Origin: UBA1941 sp964537475
GTDB lineage: Bacteria; Bacteroidota; Bacteroidia; Chitinophagales; LD1
Direction: 5' to 3'
DNA: 64,000 nucleotides
Assembly: GCA_964537475.1 (NCBI GenBank)
Contig: CAZIBY010000009.1
Span: 62,001-126,000 of the forward strand
In this document: positions 25,616 to 33,886 of the stretch, piece by piece
Numbering within the stretch: the stretch's first letter is position 1
Layout: each line of letters begins with the position of its first letter
Notes under the pieces: model-generated
What the model was told of the DNA's origin: nothing
Databases searched by the model: none
What the model saw: only the letters and a program-made list of their open reading frames with translations
Program-made: the position numbers and the translations under genes

Positions 25616-26395
25616 ATGAGATCACTTATCACGATTACCTTTCTGATCATAGTAGCTACCCTAAGTGCTCAGAGTACTAGCAGTAATATCCTGTACCTGC
25701 ACAATGGCAGCATACTATATGGCAAGGCAACAATGGCGGCTGATAAAGTACAGATGCGGATGAGTGACGGGAGTGTGCTGGTCTTTCTGCCCGGTGATAT
25801 AGACTCTGTACGCGAGGAGCCGGAGCGGAAAGCCATACTCCGTGACTTTCACACCCGCTACTACCACCATGACCGGGGTTATCGCAATATCACAGAGCTA
25901 CAGCTATCCTACGGCACCCGTCCTGCAGACTATTACTATTATGCCGGTGGTACAGATGATATAGGCCTTGGTATCCACACGGTGAATGGCTATCAGGTAT
26001 GGCCGTACCTCTTCGTAGGTGCAGGGGTAGGGGTGGACAGGCTGACGAGCTACCGGCAGACATTTATTCCGGTCTATGGGAGGCTGTGTAGCGAGTTTCT
26101 GAAAAAAAGGGCGACGCCCTATGTCTATGCAGACGGAGGCTATGCCTGGATGGTAGCCGATAATGTAGCCAGTACGGATGGCTACAGCAGCTACCATCGC
26201 GAGGGAGGTGCCTATGTGACTGCCGGAGGCGGTGTCAGGATCTACACCAGGGGCCGGGCATCTGTCCTGATCAGCGCCGGGTACAGGCGCATGTACAGCC
26301 ATGTGCGCTATAGCTATCAGTACGATGGATCTACTATCTACGATACGCGGAGGACGTATCAGCGCATGGTTTTGTCGGTAGGAGTTTCATTCTGA
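25616..26395 (+). CDS. Outer-membrane beta-barrel-like protein with N-terminal NG-YGK module
   Basis: The ATG at 25616 (259 aa) opens a signal peptide (MRSLITITFLIIVATLSAQ). Residues about 22-60 (ILYLHNGSILYGKATMAADKVQMRMSDGSVLVFLPGDIDSVRE in pieces) match the N-terminal module of the protein at 860. The remainder alternates aromatic strands and Gly turns (WPYLFVGAGVGVDRL, ATPYVYADGGYAWMVA, GGAYVTAGGGVRIY, RMVLSVGVSF) and ends in Phe, typical of an outer-membrane barrel. Ligand unknown. Confidence 0.8.
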   Translation: MRSLITITFLIIVATLSAQSTSSNILYLHNGSILYGKATMAADKVQMRMSDGSVLVFLPGDIDSVREEPERKAILRDFHTRYYHHDRGYRNITELQLSYGTRPADYYYYAGGTDDIGLGIHTVNGYQVWPYLFVGAGVGVDRLTSYRQTFIPVYGRLCSEFLKKRATPYVYADGGYAWMVADNVASTDGYSSYHREGGAYVTAGGGVRIYTRGRASVLISAGYRRMYSHVRYSYQYDGSTIYDTRRTYQRMVLSVGVSF

Positions 26396-26448
26396 GCGGC
26401 CGATGCAAGCAGGGATTTGGCTATATTCAGCGCATCAATCTCACAGAC

Positions 26449-27612
26449 ATGCTCAGAAAGATACTTTATACAGCGGCGGTGATCCTGCTGGTCGCTGCTG
26501 TGGTTTTCTTTGGCTTCGTGCCCGGTATCATAGATAAAAAGATCAATACGACTATCCACCAGACCAACGCGGCTGACAAGGTAGCGTGGTATGACTCGAT
26601 ACCGTTCATAGCTGACCTGCACTGTGATGAGCTGCTGTGGCATCGCGACCTGCTGGCCCGCCACAATTATGGCCATGTGGATGTGCCCCGCATGCAGGAG
26701 GCCAATGTGGCGCTTGAGGTTTTCACCATAGTGAGCAAGACACCCCGCCATCAGAACTATGACCACAACTCAGACAAGACAGATCAGATCGCACTACTGT
26801 CATTCGCTCAGTTACGTGCCCCGTCAGACTGGTTTAGCCTAAAAGCGCGCGCACTGCATCAGTGTGAGGACCTGCACCAGTCAGCCGCCCGCAGCAAGGG
26901 GGCTTTTCGTGTCATCACTACCCGCGGAGGACTGGAGCAGTACATCAAAGATCGCAGCGCCAACCGCAGCCTCACCGCAGGCATGCTCGGACTGGAGGGT
27001 GCCCACTGCCTGGAGAATGATGTCAATAACCTGGATACCTTTTATAAAACAGGAGTGCGCTACATCGGGCTGTCGCATTTCTTTGATAACGAGTGGGCGG
27101 GTTCCGCGCATGGTATGGCCAAAGGTGGCCTGACCGCCAAAGGCAAAGAACTCCTGCACAGGATGGAGCAGCTCCATATCATGATGGACCTTGCTCACCA
27201 GTCTACAAAGACAATTGAAGATATTTTTGCTAATACCACTGGCACGCTGATGGTGTCTCACACAGGAGTACGTGGCCTCTGCGACAATGGCCGCAACCTG
27301 ACCGACGCGCAGATACAGGAGATAGGCAAGCGGAATGGTATTATAGGTATAGGTATGTGGGAGACGGCTATCTGCGGTACAGATGCTGCAGCTACGGCGA
27401 ATAGTATCAAGTATGTGGCCGACAGGATAGGAGTGGCGCATGTAGCGATGGGATCGGACTTTGACGGAGCTGTAGATGCTACGTATGATATCACCGGCTT
27501 CACAGAGGTGGTGAAGGAGCTTATAAATCTTGGCTATTCGCGCTCAGATATCGAGAAGATAATGGGAGGCAATGTGCGTGACTTCTGGCTGCGAAACCTG
27601 CCCGAAAATTAA
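26449..27612 (+). CDS. Membrane-anchored dipeptidase, peptidase family M19
   Basis: The 387-aa protein has one N-terminal membrane segment (about 5-27). The M19 zinc-site motifs are in order: ADLHCDELLW (HxD), LEGAH, DLAHQSTKT, VSHTGVRGLCDNGRNLTD and GSDFDGA. These supply the binuclear zinc ligands of renal-type dipeptidases. It should hydrolyse dipeptides, possibly including D-amino-acid-containing ones, on the periplasmic side. Length is normal for the family. Confidence 0.92.
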   Translation: MLRKILYTAAVILLVAAVVFFGFVPGIIDKKINTTIHQTNAADKVAWYDSIPFIADLHCDELLWHRDLLARHNYGHVDVPRMQEANVALEVFTIVSKTPRHQNYDHNSDKTDQIALLSFAQLRAPSDWFSLKARALHQCEDLHQSAARSKGAFRVITTRGGLEQYIKDRSANRSLTAGMLGLEGAHCLENDVNNLDTFYKTGVRYIGLSHFFDNEWAGSAHGMAKGGLTAKGKELLHRMEQLHIMMDLAHQSTKTIEDIFANTTGTLMVSHTGVRGLCDNGRNLTDAQIQEIGKRNGIIGIGMWETAICGTDAAATANSIKYVADRIGVAHVAMGSDFDGAVDATYDITGFTEVVKELINLGYSRSDIEKIMGGNVRDFWLRNLPEN

Positions 27613-27614
27613 AC

Positions 27615-28388
27615 TTACTTCTTTTTGCGCGCGTCTATCTGAAAGAGGGCAAAGACTACCAGCGTATGATTTGACTCGGCCTGCGTGCCATTGTTTCGCA
27701 GGATGAGCTGATGCATGTATCCGGCTGAGAGTACGGCCCATCTGTTGAAGCGATACCCCAGGCCTATCTGCGCACGGTTTTCCTCCGGGTAGTGATAGGT
27801 CACCTCGGGTCCTACTGCTGCGTACATTTCATCCCACATATTCAGAGATAGTGTCTTAGCCTGCTGCAGTGTATGATGATTGAGGGCGATATTGACTTGT
27901 AGCCTGGTGCGTATGCGTGCTTTGAAGGCGTAGCCGTTATCCAGGATATTGCCGCTTGCTTCTTTTATCTGTCGCTGCCGCCAGTTTTCCTCTGATCTGA
28001 TGCGTGCATTAAATCCTACCCGCCCCCAGTTATTGCGATAGAGGATCTGCTGCCAGATACGGTGTTCATATTGCCTGCCGAGTGCCGGGAATTTGCCGTA
28101 AGGATAATTGAGGAAGAAGCCATAAGCCACAGGCGTCACCACAAATCGGTCGCCCAGATAAATGTCTCCGCCCAGGTGGAACTCATGCTGCTGGCTGCGC
28201 TGAAACTCATTGAAGCGAAGAATAGCCTCGGTCTGCAGGCCAAAGTATCTGGTGAGGCGCACCTGGCCAGATACCCATAGCCACATACTCGACTGCTGCG
28301 CGGTGGTGCGTGGAGTCTGCGCCGGCAGGCTTATAATAGTAAAGCTCAGGAGCAAGCACAAAAACGTTAAGCGAGCGTTAATAAACAC
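27615..28388 (-). CDS. DUF2490 outer-membrane protein
   Basis: The 257-aa protein has a signal peptide (cleavage near LPAQ at 23) and the DUF2490 pattern: WLWVSGQVRLTRYFGLQTEAILR, EHRIWQQILYRNNWGRVGFNARIRSEENWR and a final ESNHTLVVFALFQI strand. It is likely a beta barrel of unknown function. It is convergent with the dipeptidase, two bases apart. Confidence 0.85.
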   Translation of the reverse strand: MFINARLTFLCLLLSFTIISLPAQTPRTTAQQSSMWLWVSGQVRLTRYFGLQTEAILRFNEFQRSQQHEFHLGGDIYLGDRFVVTPVAYGFFLNYPYGKFPALGRQYEHRIWQQILYRNNWGRVGFNARIRSEENWRQRQIKEASGNILDNGYAFKARIRTRLQVNIALNHHTLQQAKTLSLNMWDEMYAAVGPEVTYHYPEENRAQIGLGYRFNRWAVLSAGYMHQLILRNNGTQAESNHTLVVFALFQIDARKKK

Positions 28389-28447
28389 GCCTCAAAAGAA
28401 GGGAAAACGGATGGAATAAGGTTACTAAAAAGTTAACATCAGACAGG

Positions 28448-29686
28448 TTATTCGTCCGCTCCGAAGAGTCCATACCCCAGCCAGATGCGAAAAGCAAAGG
28501 CGATGGCTGCCAGCAATGTGATGGCTATCAGTGCGAGGAATGCAGTAAGGCTGACATAATAGCCCAGCACCGTAATGGCAGCCATGATGGCCGAGGAAAT
28601 AAGTACCAGCCACAGTATCATACGCACGGCGCGGGTCTCAGCCTCGTCCTGCTTCATACCCGCGCTGATAAAGACAGTAGCAAACAGAATGATAGCAATG
28701 GAGAAGCCCATCAGCGCCCGGGCTACAGAGTGTGTCGCTCCTACGGTATCTGCGAGCATGGAGCGGAGGGAGGAGCCTATCACTGCAAAGGCAAACAGCA
28801 ATGGGAAATATCCCCTTGACAGATAAATATAACTGGCGAAGCCGGGCCGGGCATGGCTCTCTCCCAGCAGGTCATAGTACACCCACCACAGCAGAAATAC
28901 AATGAGCAGAGATAGCACGAAGCATATCCATGTGGTCGCGCTCGCGCCCCGGCAGTCGCCTACACCATGGATGATACCGAGCAGACTCTCGCCGATCACT
29001 ATCATGGTGAAGAGGCCAAAGCGCTCGATCATAGAGTCGGACAGGTCAAATGACTGCCGCCGCTGAGAGAGTGTGCTCTGTATAGACCGGCGTGAAAGTA
29101 CCGGAGCGCTGTGGTCGAGTATCAGTACCGCTACCCATAAGATACGCGTGAGGTAGGGTGGTGTAAATATGGATACAACAATGAGGATGAAACCTACGCT
29201 GTAGTTGAAGACATACCATCTGTTTAATGCGATGTGCTGAGGGTCGTACCAGCCGGTGCTCCACCAGAGATAGGTGATGATGGCCTGCAGGATACCAAAT
29301 GATACTGCAAAGCCCGTGTAGTGCCCCTCAAACACCTCCGGCAGGGTCACTGCTACGGCAGCCATAGACATCATCTGCCAGAGCGTAGTGAGGCGCGACC
29401 GCACACCCGGTGTGCCATGTAGGTCATGATAGAAGCTGCCATTCAGCCAGGCCCAGTAGAGGAAGGCAAACAGGAAAGCTACATAAGCCAATGCCTGCAT
29501 ACCGGTATGGTGCGCGAGATAATCTGTGAGCTGGGCCACAGCGCCGGCATATACCAGATCATAAAAGAGCTCCAGCCAGCTGATCTTGCGCTGTGCGGTG
29601 ACCCCTGAGAAGCGCTTGGGGATGCCCCACCACACAGGGGCGGTATGCGGGTCGCGCATAGGGTGCGGTTTTGTGGTCTTGCTCAT
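28448..29686 (-). CDS. LtrA-type (low temperature requirement) multi-pass membrane protein
   Basis: The ATG at 29686 gives 412 aa; an earlier in-frame ATG at 29701 is possible. The family start is clear in KISWLELFYDLVYAGAVAQLTDYL, followed by many membrane helices. FDLSDSMIERFGLFTMIVIGESLLGI is the second conserved block. The biochemical role of LtrA proteins is not established; the name comes from a Listeria growth phenotype. Confidence 0.9.
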   Translation of the reverse strand: MSKTTKPHPMRDPHTAPVWWGIPKRFSGVTAQRKISWLELFYDLVYAGAVAQLTDYLAHHTGMQALAYVAFLFAFLYWAWLNGSFYHDLHGTPGVRSRLTTLWQMMSMAAVAVTLPEVFEGHYTGFAVSFGILQAIITYLWWSTGWYDPQHIALNRWYVFNYSVGFILIVVSIFTPPYLTRILWVAVLILDHSAPVLSRRSIQSTLSQRRQSFDLSDSMIERFGLFTMIVIGESLLGIIHGVGDCRGASATTWICFVLSLLIVFLLWWVYYDLLGESHARPGFASYIYLSRGYFPLLFAFAVIGSSLRSMLADTVGATHSVARALMGFSIAIILFATVFISAGMKQDEAETRAVRMILWLVLISSAIMAAITVLGYYVSLTAFLALIAITLLAAIAFAFRIWLGYGLFGADE

Positions 29687-29751
29687 GGCATCAATATACA
29701 AAAGTATGGACAGTAGAAAGTAACCAGAGGTGGTATCGGCATAATTTTTGG

Positions 29752-29892
29752 GCTGAGAATGCAGGCCTTCCGGTCTGGGATGATCCAGTAAAAGGATCCG
29801 GGTTTGGTCCCGATCCCAAACTAAGCAGCGGATACTACCGGTGCTAATGACCGGAAGATCAAGCCCTCTCCTTCAAAGGAGCGGGTTTTTTT
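29752..29892 (+). ncRNA. Candidate structured small RNA with its own terminator
   Basis: This 300-base gap between divergent genes holds no ORF but dense base-pairing. CTTCCGGTC (29767-29775) pairs perfectly with GACCGGAAG (29849-29857). Inside are GATCC/GGATC (29782-29786, 29794-29798) and GTTTGG/CCAAAC (29802-29807, 29816-29821). A strong intrinsic terminator follows at 29864-29892. Upstream, AATTTTTG at 29743-29750 is a near match to the -7 box. CCGGT at 29838-29842 can pair with ACCGG at 29850-29854, competing with the outer helix. Size and terminator suit a signal-recognition-particle RNA, 6S-like or regulatory RNA, but the SRP GGAA tetraloop is not present, so the class is open. The exact 5' end is a guess. 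Confidence 0.6.
29864..29892 (+). terminator. Intrinsic terminator of the candidate small RNA
   Basis: CCC-T-CTCCT (29864-29872) pairs with AGGAG-C-GGG (29877-29885) around TCAA, then seven T. Confidence 0.88.
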
Positions 29893-29929
29893 GTGCCGTA
29901 TTGTCTCCTTTGACAATAGATGAATAGCC

Positions 29930-29961
29930 TTTGCTTCCTACCTGCAAAATGCGTACTTTTG
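29930..29961 (+). promoter_or_regulatory. Promoter of the ABC-F gene
   Basis: TTTG at 29930-29933, a 20-base spacer and TACTTTTG at 29954-29961 match the phylum consensus fully. A Shine-Dalgarno-like AAGAAGGA at 29971-29978 precedes the ATG at 29987, unusual for this window. Confidence 0.8.
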
Positions 29962-29986
29962 CGGCCTCTTAAGAAGGATTTCCACA

Positions 29987-31609
29987 ATGATCACAGTCAA
30001 TAATCTCTCGCTGCGCTACGGCAAGCGTACCCTGTTTGATGATGTTAACCTCAAGTTTACCAGTGGCAACTGCTATGGTATCATCGGTGCCAATGGTGCC
30101 GGCAAGTCTACATTCCTCAAGATACTGCAAGGCGATGTAGACCCTACCACGGGTACGGTCTCTTTCTCCAAAGGTATGCGGGTGGCAGTGCTGAAGCAGA
30201 ACCACTTTGAGTATGATGAGATACCAGTCATGACCACCGTGCTGATGGGGCACAAGACTCTGTGGGGCATCATGCAGGAGAAAGATGCGCTGTATGCCAA
30301 GGAAGACTTCAATGAGGAGGATGGCATCCGTGCGGGTGAGCTGGAGAATACCTTTGGTGAGCTGGATGGATGGAATGCGGAGTCTAAAGCTGCTGAGCTG
30401 CTCAGTCACCTGGGTATCAAGGAGGAGTTTCACTACAAGCTGGTAAAGGAACTGGATGGCAATCAGAAGGTGCGCGTACTCCTGGCGCAGGCTCTCTTTG
30501 GCAATCCGGATATCCTCTTCCTCGATGAGCCTACGAATGACCTGGATGTGCATACGATCTCGTGGCTGGAGGACTTCCTCGCGGGTTATGAGGGTATCAT
30601 CCTGGTAGTGAGCCACGACCGTCACTTCCTCGATGCGGTGTGTACGCATACAGTCGATATCGACTTTAGCAAGATGACCATCTACTCCGGCAACTATAGC
30701 TTCTGGTACCAGTCCTCACAGCTCGTGGCGCGCCAGCGTGCTGATGCGAATAAGAAGGCTGAAGACCGTATCAAGGAGCTGCAGGACTTCATCCGCCGTT
30801 TCTCTGCCAATGCCTCTAAGAGCCGCCAGGCTACCAGCCGTAAGAAAGCGCTGGAGAAGATCAACCTCGAGGAGATCAAACCATCCAGCCGCAAGTATCC
30901 CGGTATCATCTTCAATAACATGCTGCGCGAGCCGGGCAATGAGATACTGGAGGTGCGCAACCTGAGCAAGGTGGTGAACGGCGAGACACTCTTTAAGAAT
31001 GTGACCTTCACCATGAAGCGTGGCGATAAGATCGCGCTGGTGGGTGACAATAGCCTCGCGGTGACTGCGCTGCTCAATATCCTGAATGGTACTGATAAGG
31101 ACTATACCGGTACCTTCACATGGGGTGTGACGATCAATATCGCGAGCATACCGAATGACAATAGCTCCTTCTTTGAAGGGCTGGACCTGAACCTGATAGA
31201 CTGGCTGCGCCAGTACTCTCCGGAGGAGAAGGACGAGACCTTTATCCGTGGCTTCCTGGGCAAGATGCTCTTCAGTGGAGAAGAGGTGCTGAAGAAGTGC
31301 AACGTGCTATCAGGTGGAGAGAAGATGAGGTGCATGTTCAGCAGGATGATGCTGATGAGGGCTAACCTACTGATACTGGACGAGCCGACCAATCACCTGG
31401 ACCTGGAGTCTATCACAGCGCTGAATAATGGCCTCAATGACTTTAAGGGACATGTGATCATCGCCTCTCGTGACCATGAGCTGGTAGAGACCATCGCAAA
31501 CCGCGTGATAGAGATCACACCTAACGGCATCATCGACAAGGACATGACCTTTGACGAGTATATCAATAGCGACCGCGTGGCTGAGCAGAAGGCTGAGCTG
31601 GTGGGCTAG
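29987..31609 (+). CDS. ABC-F family ATPase with one degenerate composite ATP site
   Basis: The 540-aa soluble protein has two nucleotide-binding domains and a linker (about 235-300), as in ribosome-associated ABC-F factors of the YbiT/YkpA group. Domain 1 has Walker A GANGAGKST (34-42) and Walker B LFLDEPTNDLD, but its signature is LDGNQ (156-160) in place of LSGGQ. Domain 2 has signature LSGGE (441-445) and LLILDEPTNHLD, but its Walker A is GDNSLAVT (353-360), without the GK(S/T). The intact Walker A faces the intact signature in the dimer; the two altered motifs share the other site. Expected role: modulating translation on the ribosome. It has its own promoter and terminator. Confidence 0.92.
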   Translation: MITVNNLSLRYGKRTLFDDVNLKFTSGNCYGIIGANGAGKSTFLKILQGDVDPTTGTVSFSKGMRVAVLKQNHFEYDEIPVMTTVLMGHKTLWGIMQEKDALYAKEDFNEEDGIRAGELENTFGELDGWNAESKAAELLSHLGIKEEFHYKLVKELDGNQKVRVLLAQALFGNPDILFLDEPTNDLDVHTISWLEDFLAGYEGIILVVSHDRHFLDAVCTHTVDIDFSKMTIYSGNYSFWYQSSQLVARQRADANKKAEDRIKELQDFIRRFSANASKSRQATSRKKALEKINLEEIKPSSRKYPGIIFNNMLREPGNEILEVRNLSKVVNGETLFKNVTFTMKRGDKIALVGDNSLAVTALLNILNGTDKDYTGTFTWGVTINIASIPNDNSSFFEGLDLNLIDWLRQYSPEEKDETFIRGFLGKMLFSGEEVLKKCNVLSGGEKMRCMFSRMMLMRANLLILDEPTNHLDLESITALNNGLNDFKGHVIIASRDHELVETIANRVIEITPNGIIDKDMTFDEYINSDRVAEQKAELVG

Positions 31610-31671
31610 GAGGTGTTGGGTGCTAGTTGGCAGTTGGCTGGAGCGGCTACCGGATGTAAGAAAGATAACTG

Positions 31672-31710
31672 GCAAAGCCATTCCGATAAGGGAGTGGCTT
31701 TGCTGTTTTA
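31672..31710 (+). terminator. Terminator of the ABC-F gene
   Basis: GCAAAGCCA (31672-31680) pairs with TGGCTTTGC (31695-31703) and is followed by TGTTTTAT. It lies 62 bases past the stop codon. Confidence 0.75.
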
Positions 31711-31899
31711 TATAAGTGCCCAAAGGCAAGTTTTCCGACTATGAAAGTATTGGTATCATTGGGTTTAAGGGCGGTGAAGATAGCTTGAGTGAGGGGCTGT
31801 TTTATTGAGGATGAGCTACGATGGCGATGACTATCAAGGCAATATACAACGGTGGTCATAGCACCCTTATATATCCACTTGAATCTCATAGTGTATTTT

Positions 31900-31949
31900 G
31901 GCTAAAGCCGGTTTATGAAACCTAATCATCCCCAGACTAAAGTCCGGGG
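31900..31949. repeat. Palindromic intergenic element, GGCTAAAGCC plus CCCC-GACT/AGTC-GGGG
   Basis: GGCTAAAGCC is at 31900-31909. CCCCAGACT (31930-31938) pairs with AGTCCGGGG (31941-31949) except for one mismatch. A smaller related form, CCCGA/TCGGG plus GGCCACC, is at 33186-33203. A lone GGCTTAAGCC lies at 13850-13859. They look like dispersed short palindromes. Confidence 0.55.
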
Positions 31950-31970
31950 CTACCGGAATGTTGGAAATGC

Positions 31971-31998
31971 AAAAGCTCAGGCGGATGCCTGAGCTTTT
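31971..31998 (-). terminator. Terminator of the OmpA lipoprotein gene
   Basis: A perfect 12-bp stem, AAAAGCTCAGGC (31971-31982) with its complement at 31987-31998, around GGAT. It is 26 bases past the minus-strand stop. The A/T ends make it usable on both strands. Confidence 0.88.
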
Positions 31999-32024
31999 GG
32001 GTAGTGATATGATCGAGATCCCTT

Positions 32025-32933
32025 TTACTTGACCTTGCTAGCTGCCTTAGCAGGGTCGAGCAGATCATAGAACTGATTGAGCCTAGGGAGGAAAATGATA
32101 CGCGTACGGCGGTTGGTAGCCATGTCTTCAGGATTGTCATTTGGCACGAGTGTATTGTACTCGCCCCGGCCTGCTGCTATCAGCTTATTAGGGTCGAGGT
32201 GGTAGTCATTTTGCAGCGCGCGTACTACGCTGGTGGCACGCTTCACGCTGAGGTCCCAGTTGTCATCTATACAGTTTGTCTTGATCTTGTTATTATCTGT
32301 GTAGCCCTCTACCATCACGTCTACCTCGGGACGAGACGCTGCGATAGATGCTATCTTGCTGAGTACAGCCCCAGCCTTGTCTGTGATGGTGTAGCTGCCA
32401 GATTTGTAGAGCATCTTGTCAGATAGATTGACATAGACCACTGTCTTGTCTACCTTGATGTCTACGTCTTTGTCATCGAGGCCTTCTTTCAGTACACCTT
32501 TTAGATTGACAGCGAGCGCCAGGTTGATAGAGTCTGCTTTATCCTTCGCAGCCAGCAGCATCTGGATGTACTTGTCCTTATCCTGTAGCTGTGCGAGAGT
32601 CTTGCCTATATTTTCATTGGCTCCCTTGGAGAGTACGGTCAGGTCACCCACAGCTGTCAACTGCTTGTCGCGCTGCTGCTGGCAGTCTTTGAGCTGTGCC
32701 TCGAGCTGCTGGTACTGATCGTTTTTGCCACCGAGGCTGGTGCGGGACATGGCCAGGTCGTTTTCACAACTGCTGAGGCGGCTGGTGAGCTTGTCTTTGA
32801 TCTCGTTACAACTGAGCAGGTCGCTCTTGGCCTTGGAGAGTTCGCTCTCGAGGGCCTGGTATTTTTTCTTTGTGACGCAGGAGCTCAACGTGAGGAGCGT
32901 GAGGACCGCTGCGAAAGTGATGATGGATCTCAT
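32025..32933 (-). CDS. OmpA-family peptidoglycan-binding lipoprotein
   Basis: The 302-aa protein has a lipoprotein signal ending in LSSC (residue 19). A long coiled coil follows (about 25-130, heptads in YQALESELSKAKSDLL and QYQQLEAQLKDCQQQRD). The C-terminal OmpA domain (about 165-290) shows VMVEGYTDNNKI, WDLSVKRATSVVRAL, LIAAGRGEYNTLVPND and NRRTRIIFLP. The Asp and Arg of these motifs bind meso-diaminopimelate in peptidoglycan. It likely tethers the outer membrane to the wall. Confidence 0.92.
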   Translation of the reverse strand: MRSIITFAAVLTLLTLSSCVTKKKYQALESELSKAKSDLLSCNEIKDKLTSRLSSCENDLAMSRTSLGGKNDQYQQLEAQLKDCQQQRDKQLTAVGDLTVLSKGANENIGKTLAQLQDKDKYIQMLLAAKDKADSINLALAVNLKGVLKEGLDDKDVDIKVDKTVVYVNLSDKMLYKSGSYTITDKAGAVLSKIASIAASRPEVDVMVEGYTDNNKIKTNCIDDNWDLSVKRATSVVRALQNDYHLDPNKLIAAGRGEYNTLVPNDNPEDMATNRRTRIIFLPRLNQFYDLLDPAKAASKVK

Positions 32934-33330
32934 ATCGATTTGGTTTAAGTTTATAAATCACCTATGAGGTCATAAAATCTGCGCCAAAGTGTGGGATTCC
33001 CCAAAATGAGGATGTGTTTGATTTACAGATTTACTGAATTGCGGATGTACGGATTTGGTAGCAAGGAGCTTGAGCTTATGAGATGAAGTCAGAGGCTTTC
33101 GTCAATTCAAAGTTTTTCGGATTTGTGAGGTTAGAAGGTGTTGGTGGAGTTTAAATCCACGGATAGTTAGTCAAGGATTCTAAATCCCGAGCTTCGGGGC
33201 CACCCTCATCTACGAGCAGCTTTTTTGTATTTTATCAATGGGTACAGGAACTTGAACTAGCAGGGTATCCGCTGAAACTCAAGGTAAGTTTGTCAACCAT
33301 CTCTGTTATCCACATACCTTTTTATAGGTA
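32934..33330. other. Intergenic region with short repeats
   Basis: Nearly 400 AT-rich bases lie between the divergent OmpA gene and the 33381 gene. No gene is supported. GATTTAC-like words recur at about 33018-33056 and TAAATCC is repeated at 33161-33187. The hairpin CCCGA-GCT-TCGGG is at 33186-33198. Confidence 0.5.
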
Positions 33331-33360
33331 TTGTCTTAATGATATATAGAAATATTTTTG
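33331..33360 (+). promoter_or_regulatory. Consensus promoter that decides the start of the 33381 gene
   Basis: TTG at 33331-33333, a 19-base spacer and TATTTTTG at 33353-33360 match the consensus exactly. Transcription would begin near 33366, after the in-frame ATG at 33339, so translation must start at 33381. Confidence 0.75.
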
Positions 33361-33380
33361 TTGAAATAAACTACCTGACC

Positions 33381-33881
33381 ATGTCTGAGGAAATAAAGGG
33401 ACCAGATCAATTGACGATCAACTATCTGACTATAGTCAAGGAAACGAAACAGCCGGAGCAAAAAAAAGCAGAGCAACCTGAGCAATCAGAGAGTGAAAAG
33501 GCTTATATAGCCCAGCTCTATAAAGATTACGACTACGGGAGCACAGAGTTTGACAAAAGCCTTACTTATATTTCATCGGGTGTGCTGGGTGTCAGCTATG
33601 CATTTATAGATAAAGTGGTCCCATTAAAAAGCTGCCATTTCAAAGGGCTACTTATACAGGGGTGGATCCTATTGTCGATAGCGATATTCTTGTCCTTGTT
33701 AGGACATTATGCCAGCGTGTGGGTGCAAAAGCTGCTTATCAGGTACGCGCTGGATATAGAAAACAAGAGGAAAATTTACATTAAAGGAGAAATAATCACT
33801 CAAGCTATCAATATAGGTGTAATGACTTTGATCCTGATTGGCTCAATTAATATTTTAAATTTCATTAAAATAAATCTTTAA
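33381..33881 (+). CDS. Small membrane protein with charged N-terminal region
   Basis: The 166-aa protein begins MSEEIKGPDQL. A Lys/Glu/Gln-rich cytoplasmic part of about 50 residues (KETKQPEQKKAEQPEQSESE) is followed by three possible membrane segments (around LTYISSGVLGVSYAFI, LIQGWILLSIAIFLSLLGHY and AINIGVMTLILIGSINIL). No family is recognised. The gene is AT-rich compared with its neighbours. The histone-like gene starts five bases after its stop, so the two are almost certainly co-transcribed. Confidence 0.75.
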   Translation: MSEEIKGPDQLTINYLTIVKETKQPEQKKAEQPEQSESEKAYIAQLYKDYDYGSTEFDKSLTYISSGVLGVSYAFIDKVVPLKSCHFKGLLIQGWILLSIAIFLSLLGHYASVWVQKLLIRYALDIENKRKIYIKGEIITQAINIGVMTLILIGSINILNFIKINL

Positions 33882-33886
33882 AATCT

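Larger units (their letters stand above)
31610..32024. other. Intergenic region without a convincing gene
   Basis: These 415 bases separate the convergent ABC-F and OmpA genes. They hold two terminators and a palindromic repeat, described separately. Short open frames exist on both strands but none has a promoter, start context or protein-like composition. Confidence 0.6.

Noticed and set aside
29797..29848. Resemblance of the small-RNA region to part of 5S rRNA or to the SRP RNA apical loop
   Set aside because: Short words such as UCCCGAU and AAGCAGC look similar, but the helices differ and the SRP GGAA tetraloop is missing, so no class was assigned.
31647..31889. 80-codon minus-strand frame between the ABC-F and OmpA genes
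   Set aside because: It overlaps the ABC-F terminator and has no promoter, signal or recognisable composition.
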